Both the position numbers and the translations under genes were made by a program. 64,000 bases of DNA from Prorocentrum cordatum (taxonomy: Eukaryota; Sar; Dinophyceae; Prorocentrales; Prorocentraceae), in the NCBI GenBank assembly GCA_963575745.1, contig CAUYUJ010005008.1, positions 1 through 64,000 on the forward strand. The letters run 5' to 3'. Positions 51,255 to 63,353 of this stretch are shown here, one piece after another. Under the pieces are notes generated by a model. The model was given only the letters and a program-made list of their open reading frames with translations. It was not told the DNA's origin and did not search any database. The stretch's first letter is position 1. Every line of letters begins with the position of its first letter.

Positions 51255-53108
51255 CTGGCGCAACATTGCCAAGTCCGACTGGCTCACGTCGGCTCCGATG
51301 GCACCGCCATCCTCGGACTGGAACTTCAGGAACGCCTCGCGCGCCGCGGCGACGGGCTTCAAGCGGTCAAGCGCGGACCCGACCAAGCCGGGGCAGTTCT
51401 TCTCCGACATGAACTTGAGCTTAGACAGGACGGCGGCGTGCGCAGATCTCACGAGGGTGACGTACTCGAGCACCACGCGGGCCCGGAGGATGTTCTTCAT
51501 CTTGTTGTTCATCTTCTGGATCACGTCGGCCTCCAGCGTCTGGCACGCCATGCACGTGTACTTGTACGGCTCCCAGAGCTGGCTGGCGTACGTCGCGTCG
51601 CCGTCGCGCGGCTTGTCACGCCGCTCTCGCGACACGGGCTTGCAATCGGCCAAGCGAGACAGACGGGGGACGTCGGTGGGGGCCGTCGGCAACTCCACGT
51701 TGCGCATGATACACGCGGTGCTTGCCTGCTTGTCGAACTTGACGTAGGTGTCGAACGCCAAGAAAGCGAGCTCCAGCTTGGGGTGCCTCGCAGTCGGCCT
51801 CTGCGTCACCGCCGCTGCAAACTCCAACTCCAAGTCTGTGAGGCAAGTGAGCTTCGCCACCACCCCGTGGGCGCAGACGCCGGAGCAAGGGTACGCGGCG
51901 ATAGGCTGCGGGACCACATCGCCAGGGGGCGCGTCGCCGATCTCCCCCCTTGCAACGGGCGGCTTCTGCGTCCGAATCCACCCTGGAAAAGCGGCCAGTT
52001 GGCTGCTGCCGGTGCTGGCGGGGAACTTGCACGCCTTGAGGTGGTTGAGGCGCTCCTTCGGGTCCCGCGCCTTGCACGCGTGCCACAGGAGGCAACGTTT
52101 GCACTGAATGTGCCACTTGATCGGCGCCCCGCTCGCGTCGTAATCGATCTTCTTGCTTGCCACCTCCTGGTCAAACTCGTCCCAGGCTTTGTCCAATTTC
52201 TCCCAGCGCGCAGCGACCTTGCCCTTCTTTAGTGGTGGCTCGTCTCGATCTGGCGCTGCGGCTGGGCCCTCTGCAACTTCCTGGGCGATGGCCGCGGGGG
52301 CCGGGTCTGCGCCTGGCTCCTCCTCGTCGGCGCCATCTTCGGTGGCCGGCCCCCCGGGCGTTGCGTCGGGGCCGAGACTGGGCGACAGTCCGGAGGGAGC
52401 GCTGGCCGGCGCATCGCCGAAGACTGCGTCGAACGTGGCGTCGTCGAGGCTGGGGCAAATGCTACCAGATGCCGATGCGGAGTTCGGGCACGCCGTCGAC
52501 GGTTGCGACCCGTCCTGGAGGTCCCGCAAGAACATCAGCTCCCGCTTGGCCTCCTCTTCGCCCTTGGTTGCAAGGGCGGCCTGCGCTCGTGCCTCCGCCG
52601 CTTCATCCTGCTGCGACGCCAGAAGCTTCTGCATTTCTTCGAGCCGCCGTTCAAGCAGGTTTTTGTTGTCCACGATGGCGTGGAAGGAGTCCTGCAACTC
52701 TGCCAGATCTCGTTCCCTCGTGGCGATCAGGACCTTCAACTGCTCCTCGCTTTCGAGCGCTCGCCGATTTGCTTCCTTCTGCTCCGTCAAATTAGCGGAC
52801 TCCCTGGCCACCTCGTCGTACAATCGGGTCACTTTCTTTTCGGTTGCCTTCAGCTGCGTCTGTTCCACCTGCTTGGCCTTCCTCTCCTGCTCCAGAATGC
52901 GCTTCGCAGTCTCCAACTCCCGGGTCTTGGCTGCAATGGTCTCCTGCTGGGTCGTTTCGGCGGCCTTCATCCTCCGAAACACGTCGCGGGAGGACCTCAT
53001 TTTCTCCTTCAGGTCGTTCAGCTCTGTCGCCTGCTTCTGCATCTGTACTTTTTGCATCGCAATCTCCTCGTTCTTTGCCTTCACTGCGGCCTTCTGCAGA
53101 GATGCTTC
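51255..53108 (-). CDS. Transposase-like large protein, coiled-coil and BED-like exon, unit 2
   Basis: Same as 23163-25016, with Tyr for Cys before ASQLWEP. The BED-like C/C/H/C ligands are all kept. Confidence 0.7.
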
Positions 53109-53544
53109 AGGTCTGCGCTTGGACGAGTTCGTGTATGACTGGGTGCAAGGTCTTCTTCGGGGCCTCGTGCTGTCCGCAAAACCGTTGCTGAGGAACTCCC
53201 TGCTTTGGCGCGGCGGGCAGCGTGCTCACCAGCCGGGCCCTCTTGGCAGTGGGCATCCACGTACCTGAATAGTAATCCATGGTGTGCTTGGTCTTTGAGT
53301 TCCTGCACATGCACGTGAAGACCTCTTTGCTTTTCGAGAACACAACGGCAGTGATGCCATCATGTCCGCATACCAAGCACTCAGCAGGCGCTCCTGGTAG
53401 CGAGAGCGTGGCGTCGCGGTGCTGGCCATCACTTGCCGCGAGTGACGCGAGGCTGGCCTCGTCCCCTGGCTCCCGCAGGGGTTCTAGCAAGGAACGACAA
53501 GAGCCATCCGACGACGGCGACCGCGGCGCACTGGCGGCTGCCAT
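53107..53544 (-). CDS. N-terminal ORF of the large gene (145 aa), unit 2
   Basis: Same as the unit-1 ORF plus one in-frame codon (Arg in SCRSLLEP), ending at the same UGA with the same +1 continuation. Confidence 0.6.
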   Translation of the reverse strand: MAAASAPRSPSSDGSCRSLLEPLREPGDEASLASLAASDGQHRDATLSLPGAPAECLVCGHDGITAVVFSKSKEVFTCMCRNSKTKHTMDYYSGTWMPTAKRARLVSTLPAAPKQGVPQQRFCGQHEAPKKTLHPVIHELVQAQT

Positions 53545-53598
53545 CTGACGACGGCAACCGCGGCGCGCCAGCGCTGGGACGCGGCTGCGGCGCCTCCT

Positions 53599-53620
53599 CT
53601 GGAGCCAAAATGGCTATGGA
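53599..53620 (-). other. Fossil spliced leader ahead of the large gene, unit 2
   Basis: Identical 20/22 match in the same position relative to the gene. Confidence 0.75.
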
Positions 53621-53955
53621 GGGGCTAGGATTGCTGTAGAGGTTGGGCCTTGGCTTCCAGCAGGGCCCCCGAGAGATTCCCCAGGAGGGGCCCAAGACCC
53701 TGCAAAAAAAACACAACAATACGCCAAAGCCTCCGCGACAGCCAAAAGAGAACCCCCCAAAAAACCCGAGATATCACCAACACCAGCATCACCAGCAGCA
53801 GCACCAACACCGACAGCAGCACCACCGCCAGCAGCAGCAGCAGCAGCAAAAGCAGCACCAGCACCATCACTAACCAGCAGCAGCAGCACTAGCAGCAGCA
53901 CCGACAGCAACACTTGCAGCATCAACAGCAGCACCAGCAGCAACAACACCCCTGG
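53621..53955 (+). repeat. Short spacer then (CAG/CAC)n tract, unit 2
   Basis: Collinear copy. Confidence 0.8.
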
Positions 53956-54239
53956 TTCCCAGGGATCTCTCAATTCACCCTTGTTGCCCGCGCTGTTTCA
54001 TTCTGTGTCTCTTCCGTTCCTTCTCCCGTCGGATCTCGTGGGCACTGTTTCTGGATGGGTTTGTGGAGATACTTTTTTTTGTTTTACAGCCGCAGGCGAA
54101 AGCGCCGACGGCGGGCGGTCACGGTCGGGCTGCGGCCGCGACTAAATTCCTGGGCGCGCGCGGGTTTGTGGAGATACGCGAAGCGTCAATATTTGTTAAG
54201 GAGCGTCAATATCGTGGACGGGAGTGCCGCCAAGTGTCT
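53956..54239 (+). other. Spacer with two right-end-like motifs, unit 2
   Basis: Collinear copy. Confidence 0.5.
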
Positions 54240-54537
54240 ACACCAAAACACCGCAAACGGCAAAACGCCGCAAACAGCAAATTTGAGCATCAACAGGTTG
54301 CATACAGCATGAGCACCGAAAAACAAAAAACAACACATTTGAGCACACTGAAACGCCGCAAACCAACACATTTCAGAAACACTGAAACGCCGAAAACAAA
54401 CGGGCACTGAAACGCCGCAAACGGCACATTTGACACGGAAACGCCACGACGCCGCAAACGGCAATTTCAACATTGAAACGCCGCAAACAGCACATTTGAG
54501 CACGAGCGGCACATTTTAGCACCGAAACGCCGCACAC
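54240..54537 (+). repeat. ~27-bp A-rich repeat, separate block, unit 2
   Basis: Collinear copy, about 30 bp longer by an extra partial repeat near 54350-54410. Confidence 0.85.
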
Positions 54538-54965
54538 GGCACACCGACACCCCACCACTTACCCTCATTTACCACCACCTACCGCCGCTTACCAACACCT
54601 ACCACCTACCACCACCTACCGCCACCCACCACCTCCCACCACCATCCACCACAACCCACCACCACCCACTACCACCCACTACCACCTACCACCACCTTCC
54701 ACCACGTACTACCACCACCTACCACCACGTACTACCACCACCTACCACCACCTACCTTCGCTTACCACCACATACTACCACCACGTAACACCACTTACCA
54801 CCACCACCACCACATACCACCACCACGCACCACCACCACATACCACCACCACACACCACCACCACATACCACCACCACGTACCACCACCACATACCACCA
54901 TCACATACCAATCACAACCACATACCACCACCACATACCACCACGACATATCACCACCACGTACC
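54538..54965 (+). repeat. (ACC)n / TACCACCACCAC tract, unit 2
   Basis: Collinear copy. Confidence 0.9.
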
Positions 54966-55227
54966 AGCGAGGGAGAGGACACACAGGGAGACCTGCTTCA
55001 GCTGCTCCTCCACTCCTCCTCCTCCACCTCCCCCGCTTCTTCTGCTGCCGCTGCTCCTCCTCGTCCTCCTTCTCCGCCTCCCCCGCGGACCGTGGTGCAT
55101 GTAAGGGCGTGGGTGGTGCAGGGGTGGCAACGGTGATGGTGACGGTGAAAAGTGGCGGCGGTGCTGGCACAAGTGTTTGTCGGCGGCGCGGTCGCGAAAG
55201 CCGCATTTCTTCGGATGCCGATTCCGA

Positions 55228-55264
<37 letters not shown>

Positions 55265-55371
55265 TATATACAATACCGGTTCCGGTTCCGGCAGCCAAAC
55301 CGCGCATGTCCAAGATGGCCAAGATTCTCCAAGATGGCCAACAACTCCTTCTCCCCGCATGTCGGAAACCA
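54966..55371 (+). other. Spacer with TCC patch and (AT)n, unit 2
   Basis: Collinear copy; (TA)n at 55229-55271. Confidence 0.75.
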
Positions 55372-55429
55372 CACGAGGAATGGGAATACACTCATGACGA
55401 AATGAAAACACACTGAAGTCCAAACAGTG

Positions 55430-55505
55430 AATTCCACAATGCTTATCACACTTCGCTGCGCCCTTCATCGTTGATCGAGCCGAAACACCCGTCGCTGAAA
55501 GTTGT
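55430..55505 (-). pseudogene. 5.8S rRNA 5' fragment (relict), unit 2
   Basis: Identical relict, flanked by the same duplicated ITS pieces. Confidence 0.85.
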
Positions 55506-55569
55506 AAGTCAATATGAGAATGGGAATGCCTTCGTGATGACATGAAAACATACAGAATTCCAAACAGAC

Positions 55570-55692
55570 AATGATCCTTCCGCAGGTTCACTTACGGAAA
55601 CCTTGTTCCGACTTCTCCTTCCTCGAAGTGATGAGGTTCACTCAACTTTCCGCAATCAGGTCCAGGAGCTGGAAACCGCAGCAGTCCGAATC
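55570..55692 (-). pseudogene. 18S rRNA 3'-end fragment (relict), unit 2
   Basis: Identical relict with the same substitutions, so it was already a pseudogene before amplification. Confidence 0.88.
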
Positions 55693-55827
55693 CCACCAGC
55701 CCTTTAGGGCGCGAGTGGTTTAGATCGCACATCTGTCCTTCTTCCAACGGGCTCTTGAAGCCTCAAGTTGGCTCCAAGATGGCCCAAGACGGCCCCGAGA
55801 GAGCTCTCTCTCTATTTTATATATATA
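55688..55827 (+). repeat. Left-end-like motif, then shorter (AT)n, unit 2
   Basis: Collinear copy with the AT tract shortened by about 12 bp. Confidence 0.6.
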
Positions 55828-56033
55828 CAGTGCAGACAACGTTGCGCTGTTCATGGAACCACTCGGGGCGCAATGGAATAATAAAGTGCTGTGTCGCCAC
55901 TAGCGAATCAGTGCTGCTACTACCAATCTTAGTTCCGTCATGCGCACCTATACCGCGCCCGTTTTTTTAAAAGGGTGAGCTTGGCGAAAGACCCAGCCAT
56001 ATGCAGCTGTGAAAACCGCAGTTGTCAATACCG

Positions 56034-56308
56034 TATTCGGTGGAGCTCCCTATGGGGCCACGACACGTGTGAGTGGTGTACCGACATGGGTGGGGTGGCG
56101 GCATGCGGGTCCAGCCATTGGGGCTTCCTGGTGTGTGGAGGCATGCGGGCCCTGCCACGGGAGCCTTCGGTGAAGCTCCCTACGGGGCCACGGAACGTGG
56201 GAGTGGTGTGCCGAAATGGGTGGGGTGGAGGCATGCGGGCCCTGCTGGCGCCTTCGGTGTAGTTCCTTATGGGGCCACGAACCGCGTGAGGGGTGTGCCG
56301 AACGGGTA
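56034..56308 (+). repeat. ~89-bp satellite block C, unit 2
   Basis: Collinear copy. Confidence 0.88.
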
Positions 56309-56673
56309 GGAGGAGGTACGAGGATATAGGACAGGAGGGCGAGGGTGTAGGAGGTAGGAGGAGGACGAGGTAGGAGGAGGGCGAGGGTGCGAGGAGGTAA
56401 GAGGACGCGTAATACACGTGACAATTCGTTAAACCCACGTAGCAACAACACGTAAATCAACACGTAAGAACAACACGTAATAACAACACGTACCACACTA
56501 CGTACAACAACACGCAAACCACTACGTAAATGCAACGAAATGTCACATTAACCGTGATATGAGACATACGTAACACAATACGCAAAACAACCTGTAAAGC
56601 ATAACACCACGTTAAAATCACCACATCAAAACAACATGTACAATCACTACGTAAACCAATAGGTAGACATCAT
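56309..56673 (+). repeat. AGG-rich tract then AACAACACGTAA repeat, unit 2
   Basis: Collinear copy. Confidence 0.8.
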
Positions 56674-56868
56674 AACACGTAAAAGCACGTCCACAGCATC
56701 ACGCCCAGCACGATTGCATCCAGCAGCACAATTGCGACTACGACAAACAACATCAAGACCAGCACGATAGCCGACGCTAGCACGACTGCGACAGGCACCA
56801 TGACGCCCTGCACGACGGCATCCATCAGCACAACTACGACTGCGACAAACAACGTCACGCTCCCATCA
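56674..56868 (+). repeat. ~102-bp duplication, unit 2
   Basis: Collinear copy. Confidence 0.7.
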
Positions 56869-56880
56869 CTCTTATCCGCA

Positions 56881-57047
56881 AGGTGGATCGCGGGTGGGTC
56901 GCAGGTGGGTCGCGGGTGGGTCGCGGGCAAGTCGCGGGGTGGATCGCGGGTGGGTCGCGAGGTGGGTCGCGGTGTGGGTCGCGGGGTGGGTCGCGGGTGG
57001 GTCGCTGGCGGGTCGCGGGGTGGGTCGCGGGGCAGGCCCGTACCCTT
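56881..57047 (+). repeat. GGGTGGGTCGC minisatellite, unit 2
   Basis: Collinear copy leading into unit 3. Confidence 0.88.
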
Positions 57048-58171
57048 GGGCCGACATGCCATGAGCCTAAATGGCAACAACATCGGGGGGCGGACGGGGC
57101 GGAAGCCCTACAGCCCTACGAGGGCCCCTGCAGGAGAGACCCCGAAAGACCTCGAGAGGCCGCGGAGACCCGACGCCGATTTCGGCACACCCCTCCCGCG
57201 GATCGCGGGCGCTGCAGTTGGCCCGCGTACCCTTGAGCCGAAATGCCATGAACCAAACTGGCTACAGCATCGGGGGGCGGACGGGGCGGAAGCCCTACAG
57301 CCCTACGAGGGCCCCTGCAGGAGAGACCCCGAAAGACCTCGAGAGGCCGCGGAGACCCAACGTCGATTTCGGCACACCTCTCCCGCGGATCGCGGGCGCT
57401 GCAGCTGGCCCGCGCGCCCTTGAGCCGAGATGCCATGAAGCAAACTGGCTACAGCATCGGGGGGCGGAGGGGGCGGAAGCCCTACAGCCCTACGAGGGCC
57501 CCTGCAGGAGAGACCCCGAAAGACCTCGAGAGGCCGCGGAGACCCAACGACGATTTCGGCACACCTCTCCCGCGGATCGCGGGCGCTGCAGCTGGCCCGC
57601 GCGCCCTTGAGCCGAGATGCCATGAACCAACATGGCTACAGCATCGGGGGGCGGAGGGGGCGGAAGCCCTACAACCCTACGAGTGTCCCTGCAGGAGAGA
57701 CCCCGAAAGACCTCGAGAGGCCGCGGAGACCCGACGCCGATTTTGGCACATCCCTCCCGCGGATCGCGGGCGCTGCAGCTGGCCCGCGTGCCCTTGAGCC
57801 GAGATGCCATGAACCAAAATGGCTACAGCATCGGGGGGCGGAGGGGGCGGAAGCCCTACAACCCTACGAGTGCCCCTGCAGGAGAGACCCTGAAAGACCT
57901 CGAGAGGCCGCGGAGACCCGACGCCGATTTTGGCACACCCCTCCCGCGGATCGCGGGCGCTGCAGCTGGCCCGCGTACCTTTGAGCCGAAATGCCATGAG
58001 CCAAAATGGCTACAACATCGGGGGGCGGAGGGGGCGGAAGCCCTACGGCCCTACGAGGGCCCCTGCAGGACAGGCCCCGAAAAACCTCGAGAGGCCGCGG
58101 AGACCCGACGCTGATTTCGGCACACCCCTCCTGCGGGTCGCGGGCGCTGCAGCTGGCCCGCGTACCCTTGA
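57048..58171 (+). repeat. 187-bp satellite array, unit 3
   Basis: Same array. Monomer 2 carries the AACCAAACTGG variant and monomer 3 the AAGCAAACTGG variant, intermediate between the other two copies. Confidence 0.93.
57981..58015 (-). other. Spliced leader plus relict spliced leader, unit 3
   Basis: Same composite signature in the last monomer of the unit-3 array. Confidence 0.7.
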
Positions 58172-59363
58172 CGAGGGTATAACGAGCCTGGAGGATAAAG
58201 CGCGCTGGGGGGAGGGTAACACGAGCCTGGAGGAGGGTAAAGCGAGCCTGGAGGAGAGTAAAACGAGGCTGGAGGAGGGTATAACGAGCCTGGAGAATAA
58301 AGCACGCTGGGGGGAGGGTAACACGAGCCTGGAGGAGGGTAAAACGAGCCTGGAGGAGAGTAAAACGAGGCTGGAGGAGGGTATAACGAGCCTGGAGGAT
58401 AACGCGCGCTGGGGGGAGGGTAACACGAGCCTGGAGGAGGGTAAAACGAGCCTGGAGGAGAGTAAAACGAGCCTGGAGGAGGGTATAACGAGCCTGGAGA
58501 ATAAAGCACGCTGGGGGGAGGGTAACACGAGCCTGGAGGATGGTAAAACGAGCCTGGAGGGAGTCAAAACGAGGCTGGAGGAGGGTAAACCGAGCCTGAA
58601 AAAAAGTAAAACGAGCCTGGGAGAAGGTAAATTGAGCCTGGAGGAGGGTAACACGAGCCTGGAGGAGGGTAAAAGGAGCCTGGAGGAGGGTAAAAAGAGC
58701 CTGGAGGAGGGTAAAACGAGCCAGGGAGGGGGTAAAACGAGCCTGGAGGAAGGTAAAACGAACCTGCATGAGGGTAAAACGACACCGGAAGATGGTAAAA
58801 CGAGTCTGGAGGAGGGTGAAACGAGCCTGGAGGAGGGTAGAACGAGCCTGGAGGAGGGTAAAACGAGCCTGGGGGATAAAGCGCGCTGGGGGGAGGCTAA
58901 CACAAGCCTGGAGGAGGGTAAAACGAGCCTGGAGGGAGTCAAAACAAGCCGGGAGGAGGGTAAACCGAGCCTGGAAGAAGGTAAAACGAGCCTGGGAGGG
59001 GGTAAAACGAGCCTGGAGGAGGGTAAACCGAGCCTGGAAGAAGGTAAAACGAGCCCGGGAGAGGGTAAAAGGAGCCTGGAGGAGGGTAACATGAGCCTGG
59101 AGGAAGCTAAAACGAGCCTGGGAGGGGTAAAACGAGCCTGTAGGAGGGTAAAACGAGCCTGGAGGACGGTAAAACAAGCCTGCATGAGGGTAACACGAAA
59201 CTGGATGATGGTAAAACGAGCCTGGAGGAAACGAGCCTGGCGGAGGGTAGAACGAGCCTGGAGGAGGGTAAAACGAGCCTGGAGGATAAAGCGCGCTGGG
59301 GGGAGGGTAACACAAGCCTGGAGGAGGGCAAAACGAGCCTGAAGGAAGGTAAAACGAGGTGGG
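58172..59363 (+). repeat. 21-bp minisatellite, unit 3
   Basis: Clean copy, differing from unit 2 by a few substitutions (for example GATAACGCG for GATAAAGCG near 58400). Confidence 0.93.
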
Positions 59364-59404
59364 AGGGACCTTTGCGACGATCTGCCGTGACCTGCAGGGC
59401 CTCC

Positions 59405-59686
59405 CAATCCTTCTCCTTTTCCTCCTCCTCCTCCTCCTCCTCCTCCTCCTCCTCCGTCTCCTCTGGCCATTCCTCTCCTCAGGCAGTGCCCCCCCTCTTC
59501 CTGCGTCCTCCGCCCTTTCCCGTCTCCCCCAACCCGCTCCTCCCAACGTGGTCCGCCCTTGCCCTCCCCTCCTTCCACCCCGTCCCTGTCGCTGTCACGG
59601 CGCGCGCGCGAAGTAGAGAGAGAAAGAGGGAGAGAACGGGAAAAAGAGAGAGAGAGAGAGAGAGGGAGAGAGAGCGAGAGACACAA
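59405..59686 (+). repeat. (TCC)n and (GA)n tracts, unit 3
   Basis: Collinear copy. The GA tract is 4 bp longer (GAGGGAGAGA inserted), which accounts for the offset change from 28113 to 28117. Confidence 0.9.
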
Positions 59687-59785
59687 CGGACGAACGGACG
59701 ACGGACGAATGACGAAGATACGATGCTGATTGTAGCACGATGGTGTTGGCGCTGCGTAAAAACATGCGCAATGCAAGTAACCCGT

Positions 59786-60787
59786 TCAAGCTTTGCTCTT
59801 CCGCCGATGACGCGCCATTTTGAAATACACTTGAAAGAACCGTTCGTGCATGCAGCAATTGCAGGCGTATGTGAGCCACGATTTCAGCGCCACTATTTCG
59901 TCGGAGTCAAAAGAAATGCGATGCACACTCTGTTGTCCGTGGTTGAAAACTTTTGCTTCCCACTTGTAATTGATCATATCATCCAATAAAGTGCAATATT
60001 CAACATAAGCCAAGGCCATTAACATCCCGGCATCTTGTTCTTTTACCTTTGGCACATTCTTTTTCAAAGGATTGTGAAACACATGAACGCCATCTGTATT
60101 TTCCGGAGCACGGCAAGTTTGAAGGGGCGCCTTTTGGAAATCTCCAACGAACCTCTTGAATAGCTTCAATGTGTTTTGCCTGGATGTGTAATGTTTGCAA
60201 TACTGCCACACCGCAATAGGGGCCAGGTTTGGGTCATCAGATTCAAAAGATGGCTCCGCGTTCACAATGTTCAAAAGTTGGAATGCCCAAATGGTGTGTT
60301 GGCAGATGAAGGCGCCGTAATTGTTGATTTGTTTTCGTAAAGCGAATGCGGCCTCCTTGCTGTCGCGTGGCATCTTGCCACAGATGAACGAATGAAAGAC
60401 CTCGCCACCGCGGAAGACCCAGCGTGGCGAACGGGGGTGTAAAGAACAAGTGTTGATTGAATAATCCTTCGATGATTGTTTCATTCGTTTTTTCCAACCC
60501 TTGCAGTCGGTCCACATTTTCAACGAGATGTCTGCCATGATTTCCATGATCGGGGAAGAAGACCCGCAAAGCGCCGACAGATTGTCGTGGAAGAAATGTA
60601 GAAGCGGGAGGCAACGGGTGAACACCCATAAGATTAAGTACACTGTCTGTTCAATAGAAGACTGTGCCGCCTTATCCGCCACCGCGCAGCCGCGCGTCGA
60701 ATGCAGCGCAATCAGGTCCCATTGGTTCCTCAATATTGGCAAGGGATTGTTCCCAACCGCCCTTTGGTGTTGAATCCTCGTTATCAG
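59786..60787 (-). CDS. Unrecognised protein, intact copy (unit 3)
   Basis: Same open frame as at 31669-32670, with the four-G run intact (60552-60555). Two of the three copies being open supports the open version as the normal state. Confidence 0.5.
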   Translation of the reverse strand: MITRIQHQRAVGNNPLPILRNQWDLIALHSTRGCAVADKAAQSSIEQTVYLILWVFTRCLPLLHFFHDNLSALCGSSSPIMEIMADISLKMWTDCKGWKKRMKQSSKDYSINTCSLHPRSPRWVFRGGEVFHSFICGKMPRDSKEAAFALRKQINNYGAFICQHTIWAFQLLNIVNAEPSFESDDPNLAPIAVWQYCKHYTSRQNTLKLFKRFVGDFQKAPLQTCRAPENTDGVHVFHNPLKKNVPKVKEQDAGMLMALAYVEYCTLLDDMINYKWEAKVFNHGQQSVHRISFDSDEIVALKSWLTYACNCCMHERFFQVYFKMARHRRKSKA

Positions 60788-60789
60788 GG

Positions 60790-61481
60790 GCCGCGAAACG
60801 TGCGAGGGGTGTGCCGAAATTGGTGTGTGGGCGGCATGCGGGCGCAGCCAGTGGGGCCTTCGGCGGAGCTCCCTATGGGGCCGCGAAACGCGCGAGCGGC
60901 GTTCCGAAATGGGTGTGGGGGCGGCATACGGGCGCAGCCACTGAAGCCTTCGGTGGGGTTCCCTATGAGGCCACGAAGCGTGTGAGCGGTGTGCCGGAAA
61001 GGGGGGGTGGGCGCCGCATGCGGGCGCAGCCACTGGGGGCTGCGGTGGAGCTCCGAAGGGGCCACGAAACGTGAGCGGTGTGCTGGAACGGGTGTGGGGG
61101 CGGCATGCGGGCGCAACCCCTGGGGCCTTCGGTGGAGCTCCCTATGGCACTACGAAGCTTGTGAGGGGCGTGCCGAAATGGGTGCGGGGGCGGCGCGCGG
61201 GCGCAGCTAGAGGGGCCTTCGGTGGAGCTCCCCATGGGGCCACGGAGCGCGTGAGCGGTATTCCGAAATGGGTGTGGGGACGGCATGCGGGCGCAGCCAC
61301 TGGGGCCCTTGGTGGGGCTCCCTATGAGGCCACGACAAGTCTGAGGGGGTGCCGAAATGGGTGCGGGGGCGGCGTGCGGGCGCAGCTACGTGTGAGCGGT
61401 GTTCCGAAGTGGACGTGGGGGCGGCGTGCGGGCGCAGTCACTTGAACTTTCGGTGGAGCTCCCTGTGGGGCCACGAAGCGT
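60790..61481 (+). repeat. ~89-bp satellite block A, unit 3
   Basis: Collinear copy of block A. Confidence 0.9.
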
Positions 61482-61855
61482 GATGGTGTTGTCGACGACG
61501 ACAACAGTGATGATGCTGGCGATGATGATGATGGCGACAACGGTAATGATGATACTAATGACGACGCCGACGACGACTGATGATGACTGACTGTGACTGA
61601 TGGTGATGGTGATGATGGGTGAGGAGGAGGGGGGGTCAGCGGGAGGAGGATGAGTGAACGCGGTGCGCTGTCTCTCCAAAAGGGGGGCCAACGCCGCAAT
61701 GTGGTTGGACAACGCATGCGCGCACACGCGCGCACGTCAAACAACAATAACTCATTTAAACAGGCTGCGCACAGCATTCCTACAGGGACCCCTTCCCCCC
61801 ACAAACAACGACTTAGCCTGGTGACGGGCGAAGCCATTTGCAGTTGTGAGTGCCG
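61482..61855 (+). other. GAT/GAC-rich tract and spacer, unit 3
   Basis: Collinear copy; no gene seen. Confidence 0.7.
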
Positions 61856-62788
61856 CAGTTGAGGGCCCCGTCTTCGGTGGAGCTCCCTGTGGGGCCACGG
61901 AACGTGCGAGGGGTGCGCCGAACTGGGTGGTGGGGGGGTATGCGGACGCAGCCAATGGCGCCTGCAATGGAGCTCTCTGTAAAGCCACGAAACGTGTGAT
62001 GGGTGTACCGATATGGGTGGCGTCGAGGCATGCGGGCGCAACCGCTGGGTCCTTCGTGGGAGCTCCCTGTGGGGCCACGAAACTTGTGGCGTGTGTGCAG
62101 GAATAGGTGGTGTGGAGGCATGCGGACGCAGCAATTAAGGCATTTGGTGGAGCTCCTATAGGGCTACGAAGCGTGCGAGGGGTGTGCCGACATTGGTGGC
62201 GGGGAGGCATGCGGACGCAACCGCTGGCGCCTTTTGTGGAGCTCCCTGTGAGGCAACGAAACTTGTGAGCGGTGTGCCGAAATGGGTGGTGGGGAGGCAT
62301 GCGGGCGCAGCCGTTGCGAGAAGGGTGTGCCGACATGGGTGGTGAGGAGGCATGCGGACGCAGCAATTTGGGGCCTGGGGTGGGTCTCCCCATGGGGCCA
62401 CGATGCGTGCGAGGTGTGTGCTGGCATGCGTGGTGAGGAAGCATGCGGACGCAGCAATGGAGGCCTTCGGTGGAGCTCCCTATGGGGCCACGAAACGTAA
62501 GGGAGGTGCGCCGAAATTTGTGGTGGGGAAGCATGCGGACCCTGCCGCTGGGGCCTTCGGTGGAGCTCCCTATGGGGCCACGAAACGATGAGGGGCGTGC
62601 CGAAATGGGCGGTGGGGAAGCATGCGGACCCTGCCACTGGAGCCTTCGGTGGTGCTCCGTATGGGGCCCCGAAACGTGCGAGAGGGGGTCCCGAAATGAT
62701 TGTCCAGGCGGCGCGCGGGCGCAGCCACTGGGGCCCTCGGCGGAGCTCCCTATGAGGCCACGAAGCGTACGATGGGGTGTCCCGAAAT

Positions 62789-62830
<42 letters not shown>

Positions 62831-62911
62831 CGCGCGCGAACGCAACCGCGGGGGCCTTCGGCGGGTGGAGCTCCCTTTGGGGCCGCGGAACGTGCGAGGG
62901 GTGCGCCGAAG
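61856..62911 (+). repeat. ~89-bp satellite block B, unit 3
   Basis: Collinear copy with the poly-G tract expanded to about 40 G (62790-62830). Confidence 0.9.
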
Positions 62912-63134
62912 CTGATGGCGAAACTGGTGACGATGATAATGACGACGATGGTGATGAGGACGATAGTGCGATGGTGATGACGATGAGGATGAGGATGATG
63001 ATGAGGATGGTGAGGGCGGCGATGCTTACGACCGCGATGACGACGGCGATGCGACGATTATGATGGGAGGGGTGAGGGGATGAGGGGAAGGGTGGGGGGG
63101 GGGGGGGGGGGGGTGGGGGGGGGGGGGGGGGGGG

Positions 63135-63171
<37 letters not shown>

Positions 63172-63349
63172 AGGGAGGGGGGGGGGGGGTGAGGATGAGG
63201 AGGAGGATGAGGAGGCAGCGGACGCGCGGCGCTGTCTCTTCAACGCGAGGACCCAACGCCGCAGGATGGTCGGGAAAAACGGCCTCCACACCTCGGCCGC
63301 CTCCTGCATCGGATTATGTCTTAACCGTGCAATGGGGGATGCTATGTGG
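62912..63349 (+). other. GAT-rich tract, poly-G and spacer, unit 3
   Basis: Collinear copy with the G runs expanded to about 95 bp (63090-63190). Confidence 0.7.
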
Positions 63350-63353
63350 CATC

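Larger units (their letters stand above)
28935..57047 (+). repeat. 28-kb macrosatellite, unit 2 (28,113 bp)
   Basis: Second complete copy, collinear with unit 1 and nearly identical by eye. It lacks the 974-bp insertion of unit 1 (empty site at 44357/44358) and carries a C-rich ~130-bp insert at about 44695-44822 that unit 1 lacks. Confidence 0.95.
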
